DNA from: Hermodice carunculata
Lineage: Eukaryota; Annelida; Polychaeta; Eunicida; Amphinomidae
Assembly (NCBI GenBank): GCA_964020975.1
Contig: OZ026630.1
Span: 64,761,013-64,825,012 of the forward strand
Length of the DNA: 64,000 nt
Direction: 5' to 3'
Positions within the stretch are counted from its first letter, which is position 1, and each line of letters starts with the position of its first letter. The notes under the pieces are model-generated. The model was not told the DNA's origin. It ran no database searches and saw only the letters and a list, made by a program, of their open reading frames with translations. Shown in pieces: positions 1-11,450 of the stretch. Made by a program: the position numbers and the translations under genes.

Positions 1-222
1 AAAAATGGGTCAAGGTCACTGATATTGCATATGATTCTAGCTTTGGACATTGTCTATATATCCTATAAATTTGCAAGTCTAATCCAATTACTTTTCAAGA
101 TATGGAATTTTTTATCTTAAAAGACACGTTGGCTCATAATTTCCATCATATTATAGGTGGCTCCACTAGTATCATTCCCAACTTGAGACTTTGACCTCCC
201 CCACAATTCCACAAAATTTGGT
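1..222 (+). repeat. Interspersed repeat R-A, copy 1 (left-truncated by window)
   Basis: This stretch is clearly homologous to 30420-30880 (shared text such as GGTCAAGGTCACT, a GTGGC-CCACTAG core and TTGACCTCCCCCA). A shorter piece recurs at 40130-40320. The alignment stops near 222, where a hAT relic begins. At 170-171 the copy has a single TA at the point where the 30.5 kb copy carries an inserted MITE, so it records the empty site. No coding capacity seen. Confidence 0.75.
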
Positions 223-1140
223 GGTTCCCTAATTAATTACATATGAGGAACAGACAATAACTGAGTCAATTGTCACACTGTTGACACCCATGAGGGAAGC
301 CACTGCAATTTTGTATGCAGACAAAGTGCCCACTTTGCCATTAGTGCTGCCCACTATGAAGAAATTTTAGCATGTCATCGAAATAAAGGATACAGACAGT
401 GAACATTTGCACAAAATGAAAACTAACATGAGAAAATTTAAGCAAACGAAACCAGAGCTCTGACAATGGCTGCATGCTGAAGTTCAGCACATTTCTGGAT
501 CCTCGGTTTCAACACCTAGCATTCTTCTCTGCCGAAGATAGGGATGAACTACATGTCAAGATCATCAAAGTAGCTGCTGCTTTGGGGCCTATAGAATCCA
601 GTAGGCCTAGTCATAATGCTGCTACTGTTCAAGATAGGCCTCGCACTAGTGCAGGGACTGATTCTACACCTGCATTACCATCCTTGCCTGTACTCCTGGT
701 TGTAGGCCTACCCCGAGGTACCATCCCTGATGACAGTGACAGCACTGAGAGGCCTTCTGCCAAAGTTATAAAAGAGGAGCCCAGTGAATCCAGAAATAAC
801 CCAGTCTATGGCCTTGATTGGTTATCTGATGTAAGCTGCATCGATAATTCCAAGGAGCAAAATGTGCCTCTCTCAAAACAAGAGACAGCTGAGCAAGAAT
901 TGAGAAGCTACCTGGGCGAACATCCAGCTAAAACAAATGAAAAACCTCTTGAATGGTGGAAGCATCGACAACATGTCTATCCTTTGTATTCATGCCTGGC
1001 AATTAAAATGCTTGGCTGTTCCAGCCTCTAGCATGACTTCTGAGCGTGTTTTCTATATGGCTGGAAACCTCGTAAACAAAAAAGCTGGCCAGTTTCTCAG
1101 CACAAAAAGTTGATATGCTGGTATTTCTAATAAAAATTAT
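223..1140 (+). mobile_element. hAT-family transposase remnant (ZBED-like C-terminal half)
   Basis: The + strand encodes the C-terminal part of a hAT transposase. About 265-460 reads like the region before the motif TFLDPRF, which itself sits near 487. A low-complexity spacer follows, and then ETAEQELRSYL and EKPLEWWKHRQHVYPLLS-like text, the hallmark of the hAT dimerisation domain. The uninterrupted frame runs 474-1031. Just before its end the frame breaks, and the conserved continuation (VPASSMTSERVF, then AGNLVNKK) is found one frame over at about 1018-1085. Upstream there are in-frame stops, and no BED finger or DDE region is present. It is therefore a decayed, 5'-truncated copy. I could not define terminal repeats or an 8-bp target duplication. 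Confidence 0.8.
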
Positions 1141-3794
1141 AAGAAATACAGATGACTCTAAAAACGTTTGCCCACTACTCAGGTATTGGTCTGAATTTAA
1201 AGTGACTCTCAGAAGTCAGGATGTTGAAGTCTTTAGTTAATAATTTCAAAAGAAAGTTCAATGTTGGGTTTTTTTGCAAAGTAGTAGACCATTTTTCGAC
1301 TTATAAGTTCATAACAGTGTCACTCAGTTTCAGGCTAATAGGTAGGTAAAAACTCCTTTAAATTCAGTTAGAAGGCCAACAAATTGTAATGTGGAAAATG
1401 CTTCTTTGATGGTGATGGGCTGTCGCAGATGCTGAAATGGACACGGCAGACCTGAGCTAGTTGACTGCTATACTTCTGTCGAAGGCCGATCACTCAGTAG
1501 TGCAACAGTTTGCCTTAGTGTTGGGCTGAGGTAACACTCAATCCCACATTTATCAGTGACAGTTAAGTTAATAAATACTGAGTTTCATACAGATTAATTC
1601 CCAGTAAATGATGTTGAGAAATTGTCGATCCGATATCAATAAACAGTTAAAATCTTGAACCGATAATCAATTCCAAAAATTGGAAATGAGCCCAGCCCTA
1701 CTGTCCCTGGGTCTACCAGAAACCTTACCTGTGCCTGTGGGCATAGGACCGGTAGCATTCAAACCCAGCCCAGGTCTGTAGGTTTTTCGGCTGTATGTGT
1801 GGTATCGTCCCTTCTAACATTGCTACTTTATCATTGAGCAGTTTTAGCTGGTCTAACACTTTGGAACACTTATCGTTGAGGTCTTTTACTGCCTCTTACA
1901 TTTATTTACCTGCTGGAGCAGGAGTTCAGGAAAGCACGTCTTTGTGGTGTGCAAGCACCAACAGAAAGATGCATGTGCTCGCTGACATGTGTCAATGAGC
2001 ACCTGTAGCTATAAATATAGCTTCCTCCCTGACAGACCACACATTGGCTGATAAGGCAGAGGGGGTAAAAATTGAAAGATCTGGAATATAATGACTCGGT
2101 TTTATTCTCACCAAGCAAGGGTTAATAAATACATGTATTCATAGTTTCTGAAAATTAATAGTACCCAACACATGTATATGTATCAATTTCATCATATTTT
2201 ACCTCTCTCTCTCACAAACTGTAATTTCACTGTGAGGTGTCCCATCATACCTAGTCCTTCTTTATCCGATATAATTCTGGCACTGATTGGCATTGGATGT
2301 TAAAGGTACTGCAAGAATGAACAAGCTATGTGATGGCTTCAGAAGCCCTGCAAGAGATGTAGATTCAAAGCTTTATAGCAGTGCAAAAGAAAGGACAGAA
2401 AAATTACTAGTCCAGCTGGGCCAGTAAGTTATAATATTTAGTGGACCAGCTCAGTACTTAGTGGTCTGGAAATCTGACATTGCGAGCATGCAAAGCCATC
2501 CAAGGGGGTCCAAAGGCAGTCCCCCCCCCCTAGAAAATTTGAAATTTGGTGCTCTCTGGTGGCATCTCAGGTGATTTTTGCCACATTGTGAATACAATAC
2601 TAAACTATGGATAAGTGGGGGAAAGAGGGTCAGTCTTGAAGGAAAGTGGCAGTTACTGAGCTAATATGCCCTGTTCACAACTTCACTTAGCTCTCGCAGT
2701 ATCCTACTGCCAGACTTTGACTCTGACTGCATGGTCCCGCTGGTAGGCCTTCTTCTCTTTACTAGTTTGAATCTCCCTCTTGGGGGGGCTTTTGAATATT
2801 TAACCTCCAGCACGCTGGGCAGCTTTGGGATCTGGCACAGCCAGTCACTGGGCATTTTTTGTTTTGTTGTGCAACATGTGACTTACTGGCGTAAGAGTGC
2901 CATAACTTTTTTATTTTTGCAATTTATGCAAAATGATCAATATAACTTTTGCTGAGTATGGCCTTCTCTACATTTCTCTGTGGTTTCTTTATCAATTTAA
3001 ACAAAAACTTGTGCCCTACACCCTAACAAAGTGAATATATCAATCTCAATCATAAATTGATCAAAACAGTCAAGCCTGTGTGAATACAATTGCATTGGTA
3101 CCGGTCCGTGCATTTTCCTTGGTTAGCCTCACGAACAATTGTTCCTCTTTAATTTTTTCTAAAGATCGGTTGTGTATCATAATTGTCATTAAATTATAGT
3201 GGTAAAGTATGCTGGTTGCTGCAGTAAATAGTTGATAAACGCATTTTATCCCAGTCACTGATAAACTGTCAACATGATCAACACATGCGGCAGCAGTATT
3301 TTCACCCAAGCCATGTTTACCTACGGCTGGCAAATTTTACTCTCTTTCCGTGAAAAAATTGGACCCTCTGCTCTATTGTATGTAAAGACTGGTGGTAAGT
3401 TATCATTCTGACCAATTTACAGCGTTAAATTTGTTTCTTGCTTTTATAATATTGTCTGTAATCCTCATTTGTGTGCATACAAATGTTGCACATCCTTCAA
3501 GCCAGACTTCACAACACGAGGTAGCGAGTAATCACAAACAAAACATCAAGTAGAAAAACGATGCATTTGACTGGATGGCAAACACCATGTGGTCAATTCT
3601 GCCCCCCTCCCCCTCCCCTGACCTAGAATATTCTGAAGAATCGTCTTCGGTAATATCCAACTAAAATAATGACGTATCTGTTTGAAATAGAAGCAGTTTT
3701 GGTGGTTTCCCCTAAAATACTTTTGTTTCAGCCAATGGGAGAGCTTGCATGTTCTTAAAATAAACAAGGTTTTCAGCATTCTGACGATGTGAAT
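1141..3794. other. No gene recognised
   Basis: No convincing ORF, RNA gene or repeat array was found. A short tRNA-B-box-like string lies near 1760 on the minus strand but lacks an A box at the right distance. A ten-base C run occurs at 2521-2530. An open + strand stretch with a GTAAGT donor lies at 3272-3391 but is too weak to call. Confidence 0.4.
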
Positions 3795-4097
3795 AACATG
3801 GCGGGCAGAAAAAAAAAAGATAAGAGACCACGACAATGAAATCACCCTATTTTTGCGCAGTTTTGCAAAGTTACATCATTCAAATTGTCACAAACAATGG
3901 CCTGATCATTGATTTAAATCATCAAGGAAGGAAAATATTCATTTTTAATGCAAAATCGCAATAACCATCAGCAAGATCTGACCTTTCCCCTCAATAAAAT
4001 CTGCGTGCTTGCATGCAAATAAACAACACCTGGAATTTGAGACAGCCTTGAATCAGCCACTTCAAAACCGGAAGTAGCGGATTTGTAGTCAACCAAT
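3795..4097. promoter_or_regulatory. Promoter-like motif cluster (YY1, ETS, CCAAT)
   Basis: A strong YY1-type site, AACATGGCGGGC, sits at 3795-3806, an ETS core ACCGGAAGT at 4067-4075, and a CCAAT box at 4093-4097. Around them the sequence is free of the window's common repeats. These three motifs are typical of TATA-less animal promoters. No convincing coding exon could be tied to either direction, so the target gene is unknown and the call rests only on motif density. Confidence 0.3.
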
Positions 4098-4320
4098 CAC
4101 ACTTTCTTTTTTAAAAAGGCTATCCTATCAATCGAAGACAGGGATTTGAAAACTGAAAGTTACCAGTCAAGCCCATGAATATGAATGACGCTCATGCTAT
4201 CAGATAGCCCAACAAGGAACATAAACAACAAAGACAAACTACAGGATTATTCTTGTAAATATTTCTTGTTCCCAACACAGAATATCGAGAACAAATGTCT
4301 TAAATCATAAAGCAGACTAG

Positions 4321-4349
4321 AAAAAATCAGAAGTGACTTCTGATTTTTT
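4321..4349. repeat. Perfect 14-bp inverted repeat, 1-nt loop
   Basis: The arms AAAAAATCAGAAGT and its exact complement are separated by a single G. On the + strand it ends in a T run. It lies in otherwise unannotated DNA; function unknown. Confidence 0.9.
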
Positions 4350-4879
4350 TAACTCGACCACCTGGTCAACTTGATCAAACAATTCGATCGCCCACACAGT
4401 AATTTAACCAACTTGCTCGACTGGGGGACTGTCAATTTTTTGCACTGTTACTGATAACTTATTGTCAGGCAGGAGCTGGGCTTACATATATTTCTCTGTC
4501 ACATAAAATTGCTTCTGGTGTACACCATCTTCTGAGTTTTCTTTTCTTTTCACATTTGCAACATGGCAGTTTTGGGTCCAAATAGTTTCTTGTCCTCTAG
4601 ATGTGATCTCTCGGCATTGGTATGAAACTCACCTACACCAATTTAAATTCACTGCACATGCAACAGGTGTATATCCCTCCTTCCAACTTTACTGCAAAGA
4701 AATTTTTATCTTTTATCTTTTCAAATATACTGCTAAGAAGAAAAAAGAAGATATACCCACCCACCCACCCCCAGTCAACATTATGCACCTGTTATGAGGA
4801 GCTGCGTGGGGAGTTTGTTAACTTTATTATATCATTGACTTTCACATCTCTTTTGGGAGGAAATGGTGGTCCTTAAAAG
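4350..4879. other. No gene recognised
   Basis: AT-rich DNA with a short CCCA/CCCACC tract near 4755-4772. Overlapping short frames here are low-complexity and show no family motif. Confidence 0.4.
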
Positions 4880-6060
4880 GACCTTTCTGGTTGTTATTGG
4901 GAGGCTGCATGCATCAATAGTGGGTGTGACCACCATGCTTCTGTAAGCAAGCTTGGATCGGCCTTGGCATGCTGCTTGTCAGATTGGTTAAATCTCAGCC
5001 TGGGGAATTGGATTCCACTGGTCTGTGAGCCTCTGTGCCAGTATAAGACATGCACATTAATTTACCTCCACAAAGCACCCAGTTCAAGCCTGTCAATCAG
5101 GGAGGACACATGGGCATATCACTGTCACAAACAGAGCTAGATACCTCTTTCTCACAAAATTAGTGTTTTGTAGACAAATTTTAATTTACAAATGCCTACA
5201 TCATATTCATTTAGTACTTTGGAAACTGGATTTAAGAAGAAATTGCCATTTGCCTGTACAAAAAATTTTTCATTTACAAAAAAATATTGGTAATACCCCA
5301 CTTGCCCACATAGGCAGCTGGCCATATCTCACCATGCAGGCTAACTATGGTTACTAACAACAACCAGGTATGCAGTTATGGTGGGAAATTAATATGCAGG
5401 TCTTGTGTTGGTCCAGGGTGGCTGCAGGTTCTTCATATTCATCCCTGATTCAACGGCCAAGCACATCCCACAAATGCTTGAAGAGGGACAGGTCAGGAGA
5501 AGGGGCAGGTCATGGCAACAATGGGATTTTTTGTTGCTGTAGATACTGCATGCTGACCCGGGAAGTGTGTGGTTGTATGTTATCCTGTTTAAACAATAGC
5601 CCTGGATGTTGTTGGATCCATTCGTCACCTGTGAGCAGAATCTCATCCACATCATGCTGGCCTGTTAGTGTCCCATTCATCCTGATGAGAGCTGTTCTCC
5701 CTACTGTAATTGCTCCCCACATCATGACACTGCCTCCTCCATAGTGGTCATGTTCAACAGCAAACCTGTGCCTCTTCACATACGGGATCAAGTAATGGCC
5801 GTGTGTCCCATATGACAGTCTTGGTGCTCCAGATTCAGCCTTCCTCTTGCATCTTCTGGTTTCCAGGAAACAGTCCCACCACCTTTACTGATGACCTGGA
5901 ACACCCCATTCTCCTGGCAACCTCACTCTGGGAAAGGCCAGCCTCCAACATCCCAATGATTCTGCCCCTGTCAAATTCAGACAACTGTGAGTGACCTGTA
6001 CCCCACTGCATTATGGATTCACACTGATCCCAGTCTACTTAGTACCATGGCCCCCCTAAG
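4880..6060 (-). mobile_element. Tc1/mariner element, decayed, with internal extra segment
   Basis: Read on the minus strand from about 6060 down. An N-terminal helix-turn-helix region (LSEFDRGRIIGMLEAGLSQ, then EVARRMGCSRSSV) lies at about 5990-5880. The DDE domain lies at 5791-5510, with GGGSVMMWGAI and QDNIQPHTSR. The stretch equivalent to SPDLxPIEHLWDVLGRR is at about 5500-5400. The C-terminal WNPIPQ-like and HGGHTHY-like text is at 5045-4917. These are standard Tc1 transposase landmarks in the right order. The frame is broken several times, and about 300 bp at 5046-5344 does not fit the family and looks like an insertion or a diverged segment. I could not confirm terminal inverted repeats or TA duplications. 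A further small piece of the same family lies at 43340-43400. Confidence 0.85.
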
Positions 6061-6534
6061 GCCCATAGGCACCCAAATACCATACACACTTTTTGCACCT
6101 GTTTGGCTGTTGTCTCTTTTTCAGGACATTTTTTGTGTGTGTGATTGCTCAGGCATACCCTAAGCTAACCTGTCGATGTTACATAATATTCCATGTGACA
6201 CCAATATTTTCCAAAAATAAGCCATATTCAGAACAGCCCATGTCAAACCAAAGGGGGAGTCATTTTCTTTTTCCCCAGCAGTATATAATCAACGAGGAAA
6301 TTGCTGCCTTGCAAATAAGTGGGGAAAACCATAAAAAATATCAATATTATTTTTCTTCCACCATTCTCAGATCATCTGGGGTTGACTGGTTGGTGTAGTA
6401 ATTATAAATTAAAAGGCAATCACAGATTGCTGGATCCATGCTCTCCTCACCTCATTTATAACCTTGCAAAGCACAGGTCTCATGCATTGTGGAATGACTC
6501 TATTCAAGAAAATAGGCTATCACTGAGACCAAGA
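6061..6534. other. No gene recognised
   Basis: Short frames only. The sequence merges into the tandem array that follows. Confidence 0.35.
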
Positions 6535-8100
6535 TACTTGACCTACTGATCTACTTTCAGCATGACACACTCTTGTGTCAAGATACACAGGTGTGTAAAG
6601 TTTCATGATTCTAAGTCAAAGGACAAATGAATTATAGCTGGGCATGAAGTGTAACGTAGTTTCCCATGAATGTATCACTGTGAACCAGACACTTGACCTA
6701 GTGGCCTACTTCTGTTTCATGACACGCCTTCAGATCAAGATGTGGGTGTGTGAAGTTTCATGAAACTAATTTAAATAGTACAGAAATTATAGCCCTGACT
6801 TGACTTGACTTTACAAAGTTATGTCATTGTGACCCAGACAATTAACCTTGTGACCTACTTTTGGTACATGACACATCCTGATGTGTAGATGCACCTGTGT
6901 GTAAAGATTCATAATTCTTAGTTGAAGGACAAGGGAATTATAGCCCAGACACAAATAGCAAATACCCAGATACTTGACCCAGTGATCTACTTTTGTTTTG
7001 TGACACACCTTTAAGATATATGTGTGTATGTATATATAAGTTTCATGAACCTAAGTTAAACAGTAAAGAAATAATAGCCCAGACATGATTTTATCAGGAT
7101 ATGTCACTGTGATCCAGATATCTGAGCCAGTGACCTACTTTTGGTACATGACACACCCTTATGTGTAGATGCATCTGTCAGTAAAGCATCATTAAAATAA
7201 GTTTAAAACTGAAGGAATTATAGCCCTCACACAATTTTTCAGAAATATTTCACTGTGACCCAAATACTTGACCTAGTGACTGACTTTTGGTACTTGACAC
7301 ACCCTTATATCCAGATGCACCTGTGTGTACAGTTTCATTAATCTAAGTTGAATTATAGCCCAGACACAAATAGCAGAGGACTGGGTACTTAACCCAGTGA
7401 CCTACTTTTGTTTCATGACACAACTTTTGGTCAAGATGTATGTGTATGTGAAGTTTCATAAAACTGATTTAAATAGTAAAGGAATTGTAGCCAGGACACG
7501 ATTTTACATTGATATGTCACTGTGACCTAGATACTTAACTTAGTGACCTACTTTTGGTTTATGAAACACCCGGATGTCCAGATGCACCTTTGTGTACAGT
7601 TTTCTTAATCTAGCTTGAAGGACAAGAGAATTACAGCCCAGATAAGAAGTGTTATGTGGTTTTACATGATTGTGTCACCATGACCAAGATACTTGACCTA
7701 GTGACCTACTTTAATTTCATGACACATCTTTAGGTCAAGATATATGAGTGTCTGAAGTTTCATGACACTAAGTTAAACAGTAAAGGAATTATAGCTTGGA
7801 AATTATTTTATACTAGGGTATGTCACTGTGACCCAGATACTTGACTTGGGTGACCTACTTTTGGTCCATAACACACCCTTATGTGTAGATGCATTTGTGT
7901 GTTAAGTTTCATTAATCTGAGTTACATAGTAAAGGAATTAGGGCCTTGACACGATTTTACAAGAATATGTCACTGTGACCAAGTTACTTGACCTAGCAAC
8001 CTAATTTTGGTATGTGACACACCCTTATGTCCAGATGCACCAATGTGTAAAGTTTCATTAATTTAAGTTCAAGGACAGGCAAATTATAGCCCAGACACAA
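6535..8100. repeat. Diverged tandem array, unit ~140-150 bp, about 11 copies
   Basis: The phrase GTGACCTACTTTTG followed by a TACATGACACACC-type string recurs near 6549, 6700, 6848, 6981, 7131, 7276, 7400, 7541, 7702, 7850 and 7996. Each unit also carries an AAGTTTCATnAA string and an AATTATAGCCCAGAC string. Units alternate between two subtypes (TTGGTACATGACAC and TTGTTTCATGACAC), so the higher-order period may be about 290 bp. Copies are well diverged, so the array is old. No ORF spans a unit. Confidence 0.85.
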
Positions 8101-8660
8101 AATGCGGACATCTCTTTTGAAACTTAAAAGCTTCATACACCATTCCACCATACCAGCACTGGTATAAACACGTAAATAGTAATACAATTTTTAGCACCAT
8201 AAAGTTGACTAGAGGTGTTATGAGGTAAAGTGTACTAAGGTATTAGCTAGAAGCCACCTGTTCCACTATACTAGATGATGATTGACAAGAAAAAAATCCT
8301 GCAAAAAATGAGTATGACCATGGTTTTCCAACTTAAGATGGACTAGAGAAAATTCTCTGGATGGGTTCAGTATACTTTACCCCCGGCACTTTCCCTCTTA
8401 CCACTCTAAACAATTTGAGGACTACACTTGGACGGACATCTCTATTGGCATTATTATGTTACACTTATGTACTAACAATGATCATGAAGTGAGTGTATAG
8501 GGTAATTGACTATAGTCACCTCTTCACCCAAGTGATGAAATATGAGGACCAAACAATGAATGATGGTTTCTGACCATAGACAGACTGGAAAAAATCTCCA
8601 GGTGGGTTAAGTTAACTTTACTGTACACCAACTATCACTCTACCACCACTTCTATGTTAG
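8101..8660. repeat. Interspersed repeat R-C, copy 1
   Basis: The first 300 bp is homologous to 38757-38968: GAAACTTAAAAGCTTCATAC, then a TAGCACCATAAAGTTGAC string, AGGTGTTATGAnGTAAAG and GAGAAAATTCTCT. In both places it follows directly on another repeat family. Non-coding; family not recognised. Confidence 0.7.
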
Positions 8661-8689
8661 CCCTACCTAAATCTATAGATTAATATAAT

Positions 8690-9610
8690 CTATTAGTGTC
8701 TTGGAATCAGTGATGTATTTTGGCAGTATTCTTCCATATCTATGGGAACACTTCAACAGAGTTGTATATAGCTTTTTGGTGTCACAGGTTTTATTTTGTG
8801 GCCTAGTTTTTTCATCAATATTCTTATTCTCCTTACAAATTCATATATGTGATGTGTTTCTGCTAATGTATAAACCTTGTCCAATGACCACACCATAGGC
8901 TAGGTCCTCTGGAATGTTTCCAGTGATATCAGGATGTGAAACTATGTCAAATGTGATTTGTTCCTGTTTGTCAAAAATCTTTGTCACATACTGTTTGCTG
9001 TCAATCCCTATTTCAAGATCCAAGAAAGTTGCCTTATTGTCACTCTCATTTTCTTCATTCAAAATGAGTTCTTTTGGGTACATTTCCTTCCAATGTTTCT
9101 TGATCTCATCCTTGTTGTTAAGAGTACATAGATCATCGATGAATCTTCTATGCAGCGGTGTAGTTTGTTTTTGCCAATTCTTCCATCCATTTGGATTCGT
9201 AATAATGTAGAAATAAATTGGCGATATAAGGAGCTGGATCAGGTCCCATGGGTATTCCAACTATTTGTCGAAGTACTTTATTACCAAAGCTAAAGTATGC
9301 AATGTAGATGACATACTTTATAAAATCAGAACATTCTTCTTTGGTGTAGCACTTTCTTTTATCCTTTGCTTTGTCAAATCTTGCATCAGTGTTGGAAACT
9401 TTAATGTACATGTATGGATATCTTCCTCCTTTGAATACCTTTTCCAGCATTGAAATTAACACTTCCTTCAGGTCTGTTAAGTTGATCTTTGTATACAATG
9501 TTGAAAAATCAAAGTTTTGGATAGATTTGGGACCTTCCTTGTTGGTGATCTTATCTATGTCCTGTAAGATATCCGTGGTACTTCCAGTGATCCACATCCT
9601 ATTCACTCTT
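8690..9610 (-). mobile_element. Reverse transcriptase relic (Penelope-like/unusual non-LTR class)
   Basis: Minus-strand frames encode RT core motifs: FDFSTLYTKI near 9510, IVGIPMGPDPAPYIANLFL near 9245-9200, RRFIDDLCTLNN near 9145, and a tail with NKATFLDLEIG and FDIVSHP. This DFSTLYT / GIPMGxxPAP / FIDDL series is characteristic of RTs common in marine invertebrate genomes and related to Penelope-like elements. Two frames must be read, switching near 9160-9170, and no endonuclease domain is visible, so the copy is a broken fragment. It differs from the element at 13.25 kb, which retains only the RT end plus GIY-YIG. Confidence 0.75.
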
Positions 9611-10782
9611 CACACACGGATGCACAGAAAATGCAATTTCTATATGCCCCTCCTCTGTTGGGATGGGGCATAATTATATTTTGTACTTAACATCTGGTTC
9701 ATGACTAATATATATTATCACCCACTGTATATTTCTACTTTTTGGGAGGACCATACATTGTATATAGCATGACAAGGCCACCTTTGAATGGCATTTGGAC
9801 TCCTAATTTTTTTGGCTAATTGCATCTTTCATGAAAGACAATATATGAAATGGACAACCACTTGTGGCCTGCAGCATGGATTAGCATATACTACTGTTTC
9901 ATGTGTATCAGCTTTATATCTGCCTACCATTACAAAACATGATGTTCCTGTGGGTCAGCCTGCACTTGACTTGTTTTTACACTAGATGAGCTTGGACTAG
10001 GCTGAGTAGCTATTAGTACCAAAGGTTTCATGTGACTATAGTTTTGATGGTTAATTCATCTCAATGGGGAAAGTTCAGAATACTCCACTGACCGTTATAC
10101 CCCTCTATGGTTACGCTTGTCATGAAATACAGGTGTATTGTGTTTACCTATGAAGCTCAATTGGCCTCGAGCATTTGCGTGTTTCATCATGACCAAAGTA
10201 AATTTTTACACAACTATTTGAAATTTTGGATCCCCCAAATAAGGAAGTTCTGTTACGGGCGTAACTAAGGTTAGTGAAAAAAACAAGGCCTTGGAAGGTA
10301 TGAGGCCAGTCTGGAGGTACTAACTGTCAGTAGTGCCTTCCACCCCACTCCCACCCACCACCCACCCCCCTACCTGATAAGGCCAACTCAAATGTACCAG
10401 AAATGTAGTCTTCTAAGAGGACGGCCTCTCTTGAGAGAGTAAATATAATGAAAATGCCATCAATGTTGCACAGACAAGAGGACTTTCTAGAGGGGAGGGG
10501 AGGGGGGCTCTCTTCAGAGGGGTCTTACAAGCAGGGGACCACTGTACTAGTTCCATTGTATATACATGTATATGGTTAAGTCAAAGTGTATCAACAGTGT
10601 AAAAGTGAATGACAGTCCATATGACACATATAGTACCCACAGAAAACAGCTTTATTATAGATATCCAATTTTGTAAGAACTGGAAATAAATGATAACCTT
10701 TTTTAAATGTCACTGCCTGTGCTGAGGTGCACAAAAATTACAATAATTATGATGTGCCCATTCAAAACAGAGCTGTACTTAC
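9611..10782. other. No gene recognised; decayed MITE near 10340-10560
   Basis: At 10425-10440 and 10520-10560 there are GCCTCTCTTGAGAGAG-like and GGACCACTGTACTAG-like strings. They resemble the worn ends of the pogo-type MITEs described at 30596-30771. The rest shows no family motif. Confidence 0.35.
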
Positions 10783-10830
10783 GGATCTGTCATATTCAGC
10801 TTTAATGGTGGCAATCTCATCTCCAAAGGA
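10783..10830 (-). CDS. Candidate 48-nt phase-0 exon, unknown gene
   Basis: On the minus strand a TTGTTGCTAG acceptor precedes 48 nt that translate without stop to SFGDEIATIKAEYDRS. The exon ends at a consensus donor, GTAAGTAC. The residue pattern looks like a coiled coil. The surrounding DNA is not one of the repeat families. I do not recognise the protein. It may belong to the same minus-strand gene as the phase-0 exons at 32226-32267, 42487-42558 and 47638-47703, but this is unproven. Splice-signal quality is good; a chance occurrence cannot be excluded. Confidence 0.35.
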
Positions 10831-11019
10831 CTAGCAACAAACACTCTACATTGTGTAATATCAGAGTAACAGCACGTATAATGTATACAATGATAGGACA
10901 ATATAAGGCTTACATGATATTGACTTTGTATATATATGGAACTTGAATATTCTCCATATAGCTACGTATACAATGTAGAAAACAGTTTACATGTAGCTTT
11001 CAAGTTTTTAGCTGACCAA

Positions 11020-11450
11020 CAAAATGTTATACAAGAGGGCTGTGACAATCCTGTGTTCAGAACTGAAAAAAATTGTTAGACATAAGTGATCCAGAGTATT
11101 ACCACCCAGTGAACAACTTTGTTTATCCATCCCACAAGCTACATTTCCATAAATTTCTACAACAATCTGAGTGATGGTTTCAGAGAAGAAGTTACGATAG
11201 TGAAAACACACAAAAATTTGTAAAAAATAGAAAAGTATCACAGTATACATTAAGGTCTAGGGCTCCCCAGACGTCTCTGCAATTTTGAACCAACTGGCTC
11301 AATGATTTCAGAGATTTTGTAAGATTTATCCAAAATATGGGGAGACAAATCTTGAACAAGACCTGGTGGCCTGAACACATCAGCACTTATTTTAAAGAGA
11401 TCAAAGTCACCCAAGTTATATTCAACCAGGAAAATTTTAAATACAATGCC
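11020..11450. repeat. Interspersed repeat R-B, copy 1
   Basis: Contains the family's landmark phrases: AGTGAACAACTTTGTTT, a CAAGTTTC-type string, GAGAAGAAGTT and a TTAAGGTCTAGGG(G)C/TCCCCAG block. The same order is seen at 26100-27030, 37960-38756, 40370-40680, 59210-60480 and 61720-62720. No ORF is conserved between copies. Confidence 0.75.

Noticed and set aside
1700-1790. tRNA-derived SINE (GGGTTTGAATGC B-box-like string, minus strand)
   Set aside because: No A box at proper distance and no tRNA fold.
3272-3391. Open + strand frame with ATG and GTAAGT donor
   Set aside because: About 40 codons open by chance is not rare in 64 kb, and no partner exon was found.
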